Source: Spirogloea muscicola
Taxonomy: Eukaryota; Streptophyta; Zygnematophyceae; Spirogloeales; Spirogloeaceae
Direction: 5' to 3'
NCBI GenBank assembly: GCA_009602725.1
Contig: WELB01000211.1
Coordinates: forward strand, 194,711 to 224,012
DNA length: 29,302 nt
In this document: positions 8,459 to 18,367 of the stretch, one piece after another
How positions within the stretch are numbered: the first letter of the stretch is position 1
Layout of the letters: each line of letters starts with the position of its first letter
Notes under the pieces: generated by a model
What the model saw: the letters and a program-made list of their open reading frames with translations, nothing else
Told to the model about the DNA's origin: nothing
Databases searched by the model: none
Position numbers and translations under genes: made by a program

Positions 8459-10008
8459 CCTTCCATGACTGTCTTATAGACTCCACCTTGTCTTGCTACC
8501 AATTTGTGCTGGTCATCCGCATCCACGGTCCCCTAAGAATAGAATCTTCCAGTAGAAAGCGATGGCTGTGATTGGCCAGCCCAGACAAAGAATGAACAAT
8601 ATCCGAAGGGGCCAGAAAAGAGGAACCACCTCTGTGGAATTTCTGTGTTGGGTAGTGACTGCACAAGTCCTCCTTGCAGGTACTTGTCACCGCGTTGATG
8701 ACCCACAAGTCTTGGTTGTAGCGGCATTTCTCCTGCAAGGCAACCCTGCTATTCTGTGCTAGATGCCGCAAGCAAGCTGTCCGTGCAAAGCATCCTCAGT
8801 GAACCAAGGTCTTGCAACACATTACACAGAAGTCCATGCATGGAAGGACACTTCAGCGACTGACTCTAAGGTAGGTCGTCAGAGCTCAGAAGACAGGCAA
8901 GCATTATCCTGCAGGATCTGTGCGTAATTTGTATCGTATGGAGTCAAGAAGTTCCAAAAAGGAGCGGATAAAAGCAACAGCGGCCAGTGCTCCAATGCTG
9001 CAATAAAGGAGGAGAGCATAAGCTGGAAAATGGTTGGCAGCACGCACACTCAGCTTGGTACAATCTCTACATTTGCTGCATCAATGAGAAGGGCACTTCA
9101 AGTCCATGAGAGGAACACCACATACTTTAGCAACGTCTGCACTTACCACTGCCAGCAAAGCTCCCCAACGTATCTTCTCAAAGAAATTAAAGGAGATGGG
9201 CTTTGCATAAGGATCATGTCCTCTCAAGAAGCCTCTGCAAGAAGCAGCAAGTCTTCCCGTTGACGACGGACTGCGATCCGTGTGACGCTGTCCTTTTAGG
9301 TGCATGAAACTTAGAACTGGCAGAACTGAGATTACTGATCCAAGTGATACAGTGCAACCAAGTGCTTACATGAAGGACACAGATATAATGGGAGCAGTAC
9401 GTGCGTCGTAGATGGCAATCATGCCGTCAGTGGAGGCATCACCAGTCCTTGCATTCACGGCCAGCCGCTGCCCTGATGGATCCCAGGCCATGCGTTCAAT
9501 GCCGATCCTGCAAATAGCACCGGAGATTGAGTATGACATCTGCAGTCCAACACAAGCAACTCGAAAGAGATTGATGTTGCTATGGTTATGTATGAGATAG
9601 GTGGTGTACTTACTGATGAGCAGAGGCAGCAGGTCCCGCCACGGGGTCAAGCTCCGGTAAGTCAACAGGGATCAGGGTTGCATCTAGCAGATTACACATG
9701 AAGCCAAGACACCAATTCAGTCATCAGCTGAAGGATGGCTTCATACTCTTCTGACGCTTTAATAGACTAACAAAGGAATACCACAACTCACGATCTCCTC
9801 GATATGAGTTTTTGGAGGCTTCGAAGGAACATTGCTTCTTTGAGAGCCACTTCCATTGCAAAGATCTTCACAATGCTGCAGATGAGCATCTGCATTTGTT
9901 ACCTAGCGAGGGTGGCTGTCCTGCCAGATGGATAGCAGCCAGTGTTGTTGCACTTTCAAATGCAGCTAAGATCACTTTGCCACTGGAGCTCCACCTTGCA
10001 CTCTGCCC
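8459..10008. repeat. Segmental duplication, copy B (partner 5547-7151)
   Basis: This is the ALADIN 3' half and its downstream flank, in the gene that is complete on the 5' side. The flank contains the hairpin repeat at 8564-8582 in both copies, so that insertion predates the duplication. Confidence 0.85.
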
Positions 10009-11763
10009 AAATACGAGATTGCAATGGCAAAATCTTCTCAGTGTCACAACAAGCACATCAATATGCATCAAATACATAGTCTATGACCAGTGTGCAGCTC
10101 CTGCAGGTAGACCTAGCTTGTAGAGGAGCTCCCTCACAACAACATTGCCGTGGACGGAAGACCAGAGCTCCGACGTCCACGTCGTGGTCTCCCATATGTG
10201 GAAAGTAGCATCCCTGAATACAACCAACCCATTACAGTGCTCGTAGGCGTCCAGGAGTTGCTACACAACAATGCTCTGAGCAGGGAACAACAAGTGCGTT
10301 GCATGCAACATGATTGATTTTGACTAGGCGGAGTTACATCTTCAGTTTGTATGACTATGATGTCTTACGTATGAGCTGAGAACAAGTAGTCTCCTGAGGG
10401 AGACCATTCCACCAACGAGACACCAGCAAACCCTCTCCGCAAGGGCTCCCCAAAACCTTCACTTGAACAACTCACTCATAAGACTGTCTTGAAGATCACT
10501 GGCTACAAACAACAGCCTTCCAAGAACTCAATTTGCTGTTAGTGCTATGTAAGCCTGGGTGCACTCTGGTGTCATCACCCTAGCTCAACACATTGCATTT
10601 GCCGTCTAAGTGTCTTCTTATCTGCAGTCCAAGCGTCTTGCAGCTAGTGCAGTTGTTGAGAGACCATTGAGCAGAGCTTAGAAAAGCCAACTGCTCACCA
10701 GAAGCCACGTCCCACACCGTAAATGTAGGACTGCTTGTTGAAGCTGAAGCAAGGTATGTGCAGATTCATTAAGGACAATCTACCAGTAGTTCATTCTCAG
10801 TGGCTTGTGACAAGCCCTCAAATTAGGGGAAACTCTACACTAAGTTGATTGCTCCATACATCGGCATCACACCTGCTCTAGTAACCTCATTCCTTACAAT
10901 GTTGTACCGCACACAGCTGTAAAGCATGACATTGATGTTATCATTGACCACAATGTCCTGATCACAATGCTGGCGAGTCGTAGCAACATTTGAGACCCAT
11001 GGTAAGCATGGGGGCTTTGGATATTGTCCGCAAGGGCTCCAGGTCAGTGATGTGACAGGCGTGGCGCTCTCTGACTGCAGAAAGGTCATCTTTGCATCTG
11101 CGAGCAGGCCAGTGCTATGCTTGGCCCTGCCCCAGTGCCCAGCGGTAACCTGCCCTCGTCCAGAGACCACCCACAGGCTTACTCCTGACCTGCACATCAA
11201 TGTACTTACCATAGTGTCCTTTTGATTTACCAGGTAAAGACTTCAATCACAGCCATTGGAGGGCATCTGAGAGACCGAGCAAAAGCGTCGCATCTTGACG
11301 CAGTAAGACCTCCAGATGCAATGGATTGGAAATCACAAACCAATACTGATGCAGTGCAAGTCCACTGTGCCTCATCATCTGCCACTTGAGGTGCCTCCAG
11401 CAAGCTCACCAACATACCGGCAGGCTGTTGCTAGAGATTGACCAGCACGAGGTCTCCAAGCGACTGCAGCCACTTGGCGCTGGAACTCATGACCCAGCAC
11501 AGATGGCTGCGCAGCCTTGTCTGAAATAGAAAATGGCCAGATAGTAGACTTAGGCAGGTAGTGCCTATTCATGCAAGTGCCAAATTTTGCCTGTCAGTCT
11601 CTACGTGCAAGCTCCTAGGCCTCCGAGCTTAATGAACATGGTAGTGGCAATGCAATGATGCACTATGTGGAGCAGTACCTTGGTCATCAAGATCGTACAG
11701 GAGCACGCGGTCACGGGCGTCAACAACTGCAAGCCTCTGCCGTCTCCAGTGGCAGCTGACCGT
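8944..11763 (-). CDS. AAAS: ALADIN/AAAS nucleoporin (WD-repeat), N-terminal exon(s) unresolved
   Basis: Eleven exons in transcript order: 11679-11763, 11418-11520, 11025-11189, 10699-10757, 10369-10456, 10138-10213, 9903-10002, 9614-9683, 9370-9507, 9147-9234, 8944-8997 (stop TGA). Phases agree throughout, giving 341 residues. WD-repeat pieces in order are RLAVVDARDRVLLYD, VAAVAWRPRAGQSLATACR, PVTSLTWSPCGQYLASAS plus FTVWDVASG, GVSLVEWSPSGDYLFSA, WETTTWTSELWSSVHG, LIPVDLPELDPV, IERMAWDPSGQRLAV, GMIAIYDARTAPIISVSF and the C-terminus VHWSTGRCCFYPLLF. These match plant and animal ALADIN in order and spacing. ALADIN sits on the cytoplasmic side of the nuclear pore. About 100 N-terminal residues are not placed; they should lie between 11770 and 12270. 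One intron is probably U12-type (see separate entry). A partial second copy lies at 6071-7141. Confidence 0.85.
10758..11024 (-). other. Probable U12-type AT-AC intron of ALADIN
   Basis: On the minus strand the exon ends TGCGGACA and the intron starts ATATCC. It ends with tgtCCTTAATgaatctgcAC, and the next exon starts ATACCTTGCT. Joining there gives codons for CGQYLASAS, exactly what ALADIN needs; no GT-AG pair does so. ATATCC is the known U12 AT-AC donor core, and TCCTTAAT fits the U12 branch-site consensus at the right distance from the acceptor. Splicing itself is inferred. Confidence 0.75.
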
Positions 11764-12000
11764 CTGCCTCCGGAAGCTGTCCTGTGTAGTGCAACAGATG
11801 CACAGGATACGAGCCGTGAGAGAATGTGCAAACGAGTTTTCACCAGTGTAAGTTGAGAAAGGAATATCCTTAATAATGCAGTCGGCACAAGAATGGCCAT
11901 CGATTACATGTGAGCCATTGCAGTGTGGGAGGTCGTGCAAGGGTAGCCATGCAATCCGCAGCGGCAGCTCAACCAGCCACCACGCGGATTCTGGAGGTGG
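11764..12000. other. Upstream of the placed ALADIN exons; no confident exon
   Basis: A minus-strand frame stays open from 11940 into the 11763 exon. The translated segment does not resemble ALADIN, and a clean acceptor (GGAGGCAG|ACG) lies at 11763, so I take this as intron or upstream sequence. Confidence 0.4.
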
Positions 12001-12105
12001 GGTTAGGGTTCAGGGTTTAGGTTTAGGAGTTAGGAATGAGGGGTTTAAGTTAGGGTTTGGGTTTAGAGTTTGGGGGTTTAGGTTTTGGGGTTTGACAGTT
12101 AGGGT
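12001..12105 (+). repeat. Degenerate interstitial telomere-like repeats, TTTAGGG type
   Basis: There are about a dozen variants of GGGTTTAG, GGTTTAGG and GTTAGGG in a row. The plant/green-algal heptamer is recognisable, but no long exact array remains. Confidence 0.8.
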
Positions 12106-12269
12106 CAGCGCAGATGACCAGCCGGCAGCCGGCGCACAGCTGGGAGGGCCACCGACCTGGCTGCCAAGCGACGCCGCCGGCGCGACTCGAGAGGCGGCGG
12201 CCCGCAGCCGCCCAACCAACAGCTGCGCCGTCGAGCGCAGCCCCCGCGGCGCGGTCGCCGGCGGCGCGG

Positions 12270-12380
<111 letters not shown>

Positions 12381-12470
12381 CTGGCCCGACGAGCCGGCTG
12401 CTCGCCCTCGACTCCCGGCTGTGCTGGTCCGCTCAGCAGCCGAAGGTCGCCTCACGCCGCCGGCACCGCT

Positions 12471-12837
12471 ATGCCCTTCTCTTGGTGCCCGAGGCGGCGG
12501 CAGCTCCTTTGCGAGAGGAGGCCTAGCTCTGCAGCTCGGCGCGTCTCAGCATCTACATCAACGGGCTCGGCCATTGACGAGGCTGCAGGAGGAGTGACGG
12601 TGAAGGAGGACGTGGCTAATGTGCGTCGTCGATCCTTCCTTGTCTATGCTATTCCCTCTCTAACTCGGATGTAGCGGGGATTTCATTTACTATTGCCTGC
12701 TAATGCTTGCCATCCCCCTGGACAGGGTGCAGCAGCTGAAGCCGCGCAGGAGCAGGCCAGGAAGGACGAGGAATTGCAGCTCGTCCAAGACCTTCTCAAA
12801 TATCTGAACACATCCTGGACGCCTTTCCATGCAACAG
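12471..12837 (+). CDS. Aspartyl aminopeptidase (M18), first two exons only
   Basis: Exon 12471-12611 has its ATG in a GC-rich first exon and is 47 codons long. Exon 12726-12837 follows in phase. The second exon encodes ELQLVQDLLKYLNTSWTPFH. This matches the N-terminal signature of M18 aspartyl aminopeptidases ('..dlL.fLn.SpTpFHav'), cytosolic or organellar metallopeptidases that release N-terminal Asp/Glu. The first exon is rich in Arg, Ser and Ala with few acids (MPFSWCPRRRQLLCERR, SSAARRVSAS), so an organelle transit peptide is possible. The metal ligands lie in exons not present: 53 bases after the second exon is a single N (12890), and beyond it a different gene begins. The gene is therefore cut by a gap or rearrangement. 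It is divergent from ALADIN. Confidence 0.6.
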
Positions 12838-12889
12838 GTGGGTGGCCTGCATTGTGTGCTAGTTGAGGAGATAAGCAGGCGCAAGCAGG

Positions 12890-12890
12890 N
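12890..12890. other. Single N at a sequence-context break
   Basis: The intron of the M18 gene ends here. Directly after the N comes a GC-rich fold-back (gccccgccgcgccgcggggc, 12891-12910) and the start of the 7TM gene. As at 7152, the N marks a change of context. Confidence 0.75.
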
Positions 12891-12922
12891 GCCCCGCCGC
12901 GCCGCGGGGCCGTGAAGTCGTC

Positions 12923-14904
12923 ATGGCGGCCTTTAGATGGCGCTCCCGCCGGAGGCCTCTCCCGGCGGGCCTCGCCTCGGCGGCGCTGCTGCTTGCGGCG
13001 GCGCTGCTGGCGGCAGCGCCGCAGCCCGTGGCGGGCGAGCGCGCGGCGCTGGCGTTGGAGACGACGACGGCCTGCCTCCGCCTCCTGCACGTATTCGCCT
13101 TCCGCGCCAACGGCGTGCTGGACCTCAACCTCACGGGCGGCTTCGCCGTGCACTCGGACGCCGTCCGCGCCGCGCCGCCGGACCTCGCCCTCATGGGCTT
13201 CCTCCTCGCTCGGCCGCCCGCCGCCCTCAAGCTCCACTGCGGCAGCGACGGCAGCGGCGGCGGCGGTAACTCGTCGTCGGCACCCTGTGTGCTCGCCAGC
13301 GCCAATGTTAGCCGCCTCTTCACGCTGCGTGACGTTGTCGACCCCAGCCTCGCTTACCATTACTTCAAGCAGGTGAGTGGCTGGCCATCTGCATGTTCTG
13401 ACTCTCCTCAGCCTCTGGCATCAGTCTCTTCGCTCTCTGCGGCGCTCTTGCAAGCAACGAGCCTCTGTACTGTCTCAGGGCTCGCCAACATTCTTAGGAA
13501 GACTAGACTTCAGATGAACCTTAGCATACACAGCACATGCACAAGGGCCAGGCTTTGGCTAGATAGCGGTGGCTTTATGTAGGTTTGGTGCTCAGTAGCC
13601 GTGCGCTAGGCATGTTCAGAGCGAGCTGCACAGGTTGAGCTGAGCTGCACAGTACCTGTCACGTAGACAGATGACTACATAAAGAGCAAATGCTGGATGC
13701 TCCTCTACTCGCCGCCTGCTCGACAGAATTTTACATGCAGAAATAGCACCAGAAGCTCCTTGACACATATTGCGTACACTATTCTATGGTATGTTTGTCA
13801 GTGGTCCTGGTTCAGGGTTTAAGGCCCAAAATACGAGGGCGGAGACAGTCGTTGGTGGCACACGCCATCTCATACTTGTTCCACTTTTCCGCATTTACTG
13901 ACAGGCCATCTCTTGTGCATGCATGACAGATTCTGGAGCCAGACGAATATTTCCTCTACTTTGCCAACTGCGAAGCCTCCCACCTTGTCACCATCCCAGA
14001 CATTGCTGCCACCTTTTACAACCAAGATCCGACAGGCCCTCTTGACTACCTCTCAGATGGCATGGCGCCGTTGAAATATGTGTACATTGCTGTGGCCGCT
14101 GTCTTCCTCATAGCGAGCGCCATTTGGTCGTGGAGAGTGCGAAAGCTGTGGAGCCAGCCGGCGAGCCCACACGGTCTGCAGGTCGTACTGTCCTGCCTGC
14201 TTTGTTCGACGGGACTCCTCATGGTCTCCTACGCTGTCCTCTATGCCATGGTGCAGACCAAGGGCACCGCCGGCCCCTGGCAGATTGTCAACTGGGCTCT
14301 GCTGGGTGTACAGAAGGCTCTACAGCTCCTCGCTATAGCGCTCCTCGTCAACAGGTTCGACCCCTACCTGTCTGCGCTGGAAAGGCTGGTGCTTCCGTGG
14401 GCGGTGGTCGGCCTGCTAGCAGTGCTCACTGTGAAGCAGGTGAAGAGCTCCCTCCTCCACCCACCGCTGGGGTTGCAATGGCGAGACCAGTTCCTCGCCT
14501 TCAACTGGAGCCTGTGGAGCATCGACACGCTCGCAGACGTTTGCTGGTCCTTGCTCATCCTGATAGTTATGTCCTACGCCCTCTCATGGATACTGAAGCA
14601 CTTCTGCTTCCGGCACAAAAAGCAGCAATGGGGCAATTGGATGGAGGAGGAGGACGATGACCCCATTCGGGGTTTCCTTGCCTCCTTGATTATATATGCC
14701 ATTGTCACAACGGCGCTGGTGCAGTACCTTGCAGTTTCGGTGCTGTACTCCTTTGCGTGGACTTGCTCTTTAAGCCAAGAAATGGCTGCCCTAGGAGTCT
14801 ACCTTTGCTTACTGTACAAGTGCAGGCCCTTGCTCCTGAAGTCCGTCTATCAACTATTTGACGAGAAGGACCCTTTTGATGAGGACATGCTAGATGACTT
14901 GTAA
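12923..14904 (+). CDS. GPR107/108-like lung seven-transmembrane family protein
   Basis: Two exons, 12923-13372 and 13930-14904, join in phase 0 to give 474 residues. The N-terminus has a signal peptide (PLPAGLASAALLLAAALLAA), followed by a lumenal domain of about 170 residues. That domain includes NVSRLFTLRDVVDPSLAYHY and ends ILEPDEYFLYFANC. Next comes the junction GPLDYLSDGMAPLKYVYI typical of this family, and about seven hydrophobic segments (for example VYIAVAAVFLIASAIWSW, VVLSCLLCSTGLLMVSYAV, GFLASLIIYAIVTTALVQYL). The last segment ends LYKCRPL, comparable to 'GYKFRP' in GPR107. The cytosolic tail is acidic (DEKDPFDEDMLDDL). Family members work in Golgi/endosomal trafficking; in plants they were proposed as candidate GPCRs. 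TMEM87 is a related alternative. The 556-base intron at 13373-13929 holds nothing recognisable. Confidence 0.75.
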
Positions 14905-15536
14905 CAATGCCCATTAAGTTGCCATTCAATTATTTCCACTCAGCATCCAGGAGGCTCAAGGGTCCTTCACCTCTGGCGGCGGTCCACTCACAAAGTTGGA
15001 CCTAGCTTGACAACTGTTGAGTCATGATGCCCTTTGAGTGCTTGATTGCGAAGAGTAAAGCAACACGTGGCGAGAGCTCCAAAAGAGATCCTGTGTGATG
15101 TTCGACTACAGCGAAGGGCAGCTCCGAGAGACTTGCCATGAATGATTAGGCTCCCAGTGATCACGCCTGCGACATCACTTCCTTCGTAAACTTGCACTTC
15201 GCTGCAGGCAAGTCCTCTGGCTGCGGCATCGCAGCTAGACCAGCTCGCAGAGCGATATAACAACAAAGCAAGGCAACCACGCCAGAATGTCGTTCTTAGA
15301 GACTGGGGCATATGTGGCACCTCAAGGTTAGCACAGTTCATGTCACTTCTAGTCGAATTGACGACTTTGCGGCCGGCCTCCCAAAGCCATTGCCTTACGT
15401 TCAGGGGAGTTATTTCTCGTCTTTGCTTATGGTACGAGTCCCCATTCACTCGTTTCGTTGTGTTACGTTTCATCCCTCTTATACTCTTGGTCTTTACACA
15501 AACAATGTACTGGATTGCTCTGCCCGTACACCAAAG

Positions 15537-15652
15537 CGCCTTCTCTTTTTGGGGCTGGGGGTGTAGAGAAGGCGTGCGGCGCCCATGCAATGGAAAGGTG
15601 GCTAATTTAAGCCAATACACCGTTCAGGCAAAAGCTAGTACACTAGCTTTTG
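15537..15652. repeat. Hairpin, shared repeat and near-palindrome
   Basis: cgccttctc (15537-15545) pairs with gagaaggcg (15566-15574). The following 65 bases resemble 1380-1445. Then caaaagctagt (15629-15639) is mirrored by actagcttttg (15642-15652) with a 2-base centre. The cluster may be the end of a small transposable element. Confidence 0.5.
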
Positions 15653-15734
15653 TTAGTGCACTATTGGGGCTACGTAATATGAAGCCCTATGCTAAGGTGG
15701 CTAAGGTAACAATGTGACGTTGGTACCCACGAGT

Positions 15735-15870
15735 GAGCACATGCGGATTCGACAGGCTAACTGGGAGCTGTAGCGCCGTCATTTGGCCCCTTCAAACCTT
15801 TGTCATTTCTTTCGGGCTGGCTTTCACAGCCCTTGCCCCCATTGGGAGAGCCACTTCTTTCTTGTAGCGC
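15735..15870 (+). mobile_element. Diverged LINE 3' end
   Basis: A degraded tail ('aggctaactgggagctgtag') is followed by 'cctttgtcatttctttc', the hairpin GGGCTGGCTTTCACAGCCC (15814-15832) and 'attgggagagccacttc'. This is the same order as in the better preserved LINE ends. Confidence 0.55.
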
Positions 15871-16320
15871 CGCTATGGAAGCGGGTGGCCTCACTTAGAG
15901 CGCGCCCAGCACGCTGACGGTAGGCAGGCCTTGGCTGGAAGAGCCACCTCTGGTCTGCTTGACAGCCACGTTGAACGATTGTCACGGACTGCTGGTACAT
16001 TGCCGGCAGCCCATCAAAATCCTCAGATCTCTGCGGTATGTCATTTCGTTGTTACTGCGGATCCTCCGTGGCTACCAAGAAAAAGGTGTTGGCGCTTAGA
16101 TCTACTACTTGGGCAGATCTAACCCTGTCTGCCGAGCCTGGGACTACGCACGTATAAGCAATGACAACCCGCTGTGTACAACTGGCTGGCTTTTACAGCC
16201 GCTCGTTTTACATGACCAGCCGTGTCTAAGCTCCTCATTTCTTTTTCTAATTGAGCAGTTCCGGGTGGACCACATTCGGCGCCGCCGCTGCGCCACGCCG
16301 CGCCGCGCCGCGAGCCCGCC

Positions 16321-18367
16321 ATGGCCGCGCCGGACCTCCCCGTCCGCGGCGGGCCCGCGGCGTCGCCGCCGCCGCCGCCGCTCGCCGCCCTGGTCAGACC
16401 CTCCTTGCCACGCGCTCCTTGGCGCTGCACCTTTGTGGCGTCTCATCTTCACGTCTCGTCTCGCCTCTCGTCTCGACGTCTCGTCTCGTCTGTCGTCTCT
16501 ACGTCTGGCGGCAGCTGCACCGGCTTGGGCTGACGTCCTTGTCCAGCGCCGCCCCCGGCTTTGCTCATCAATTGGCGGCGTGGGGGCATGTCTTCGTGCG
16601 GCCATTGCATGCTCTGGCGCCGTCAAACCCTGCGCTGAAAGCTTCTTGGAGCAGTAGCTGTGCGGAGTCGTCCTGAGAATGCTGGCCGTAAGCAATTCCC
16701 CAGCTTCTCTGGTGTCGGTCTGAGGTGCCTTCAGGCGATGTTACGCCACGGATGTGCGAGTCGTGTGCAGCCCTGCATGGGCGGAGGGCCGATGGCCTTC
16801 CCACCGAGGCGCGACAATCTCGTAATGTACGCGCGGCAGACCCGGGACAGCTGCGCCACCTACATGCGCGTCAGCGGCTCCTTACAGGAGGTATGAATGC
16901 GTAGACAAGTAAGACTGTTTGTGATGAATACAGGGCATTGTCGAAGGTCGAAGGTGTCATCATGACGATGCTCACTTGTCATCAATCCATTATACAAAAG
17001 ATTCACTAAGCTCGCCTCTTAGAAACACCACGTCATTAGCATCAATTGCCATGATCACACGCTTGATGCCTTCTGTTCATGCTCTGCGCATGCAGGAGCG
17101 CGATGGCAGTGACAAGAGGCAGCACAGCAGTAAGCAGCACCAGGCTCTTGAAGCATACTATGCCAGGCCTGCAAGTAGCACTAGTGGACGGCCAATGGCC
17201 GCCAACCAGGCATGTTCCTACTCAGCCAGTTGCATTGTGTTCACTGATACTTGACCTTCAGGGCCACGTTAAGATTCTTAGTAGCAGGCTTGTGTGGACT
17301 CATCCTCGTGTTTCCCATACGTTGAGAAAGTCACCTATGTGACTGAAGTTTATATTCTCAACATATTTCATTCACTAGACGAATGCCAAGGTCTATGGGT
17401 ATTTCTTAGGCGGTGGTGCTTGAAGGCTGCTGATTATGGTCTGTCTGCTTTATGGTTGCCTTTGATCAGGAGGGAGAATCTCAAAGCCATACCAACATGG
17501 TCACGAAGAGTGGGGCAGAAGCGGAGCCTGCGTTTGCTCGGGCTGTCCAAAGTAGCCACCCACCTTGTCCTACTGACTTGAAGGAGCAGAGATGGCAAAC
17601 GCCATCCTCTGAGAAGCACGATCCGCTTATCTGCTCTGCAAAGAGTGAGTCCTCAGAAGCTTCAGGCCTCCGCCTTCTTTACAGTCTTGCAAGAGCAAAG
17701 GTGGAAGCCATGTTGTTACCTGTGCTTTGGCTCTTTGCAATGACACACAATCTGGTGATTGCTGTGCAGTCACTGGTGAGTGGGTGCCTAGGATGGATGT
17801 TGTTGAGACCCCAGCTGCATACAAGATCACCCTGGACTTGCCTGGAGTGAACGTTGAAGGGATTCGTGCAGAAATCGTGGGTGGCAGGTTGGGCCTACAT
17901 TACGAACGATTCGAACGAGCCTAGAGTCTGCAGCAGAGGAAGTATTTACTTTCTGTCTGATGCCAACCAACGTTAGCATTCCTCTTGCTGCTAGGCATTC
18001 TGGTCTTTGTGCACGGTGGCATTTGTGCTAAAAACCTGCTCACATGCTTGCCCAATATCAACTTGGTTTCAGCCTTGTCATCACGGGAATCCGAGCAGGG
18101 GAAGCTTGGACCACGGAGAAGTCAGGCCAGAAAAACTCGGTGTATCACAAGCGTGAACTTGTCAATGGACCATATCGTGCAATCTTTCGCATCCCAGCTG
18201 ACTGCAAGGTGGAGAGTGTCAACGCTGAGTTTCTGTAAGTCGTCTTTTCTTACTCTTTGACTCATTAGTCTAAGATTCTCGCCACCACTCGGTCATAGCC
18301 TGATAGTCTACTTTGGTGCCTTTCTTGCAGGGATGGGGTATTGCACATTTTGATGCCAAGGAAGTAG
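16321..18367 (+). CDS. Small heat-shock protein (alpha-crystallin/Hsp20 domain)
   Basis: Six exons, all in phase: 16321-16392, 16735-16890, 17096-17174, 17770-17887, 18073-18234 and 18331-18367 (stop TAG); 207 residues. The alpha-crystallin domain starts in exon 4: WVPRMDVVETPAAYKITLDL, PGVNVEGIRAEIVGG. It continues SLVITGIRAGEAWT, YHKRELVNGPYRAIFRIPAD and ends FLDGVLHILMPRK. The 'DVVET..aY.i..DLPGV' and 'R.F.iP.d' to 'GVL.I..P' pattern is diagnostic of Hsp20. sHsps are ATP-independent holdases. The N-terminal region (about 105 residues, proline-rich start, then basic and uncharged) is long and unlike common plant classes. The protein ends at the last beta strand, with no C-terminal I/V-x-I/V extension. 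Exons 1-3 are joined only on splice phase and are less certain than exons 4-6. Confidence 0.75.
16443..16506. repeat. CGTCT-type low-complexity run
   Basis: Repeated cgtctcgtctcg units lie in the first intron of the sHsp gene. Confidence 0.7.

Larger units (their letters stand above)
14905..16320. other. Intergenic, repeats only
   Basis: I see no gene here. Diverged hairpin repeats lie at 15371-15400 (ggccggcctcccaaagccattgcc type) and 16184-16200 (ggctggcttttacagcc). A minus-strand open frame across 14990-15620 runs through such repeats and has no protein signature. Confidence 0.5.

Noticed and set aside
11227-11415. Minus-strand open frame between ALADIN exons
   Set aside because: Joining 11418 directly to 11189 restores ATACRSGVSLW in phase, so this stretch is intron.
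11764-11940. Read-through of the ALADIN frame upstream of 11763
   Set aside because: The residues do not resemble ALADIN, and a good acceptor lies at 11763.
14988-15620. 210-codon open frame on the minus strand downstream of the 7TM gene
   Set aside because: It runs across the dispersed hairpin repeat, has no recognisable domain and lacks the GC-rich start seen in real genes here.
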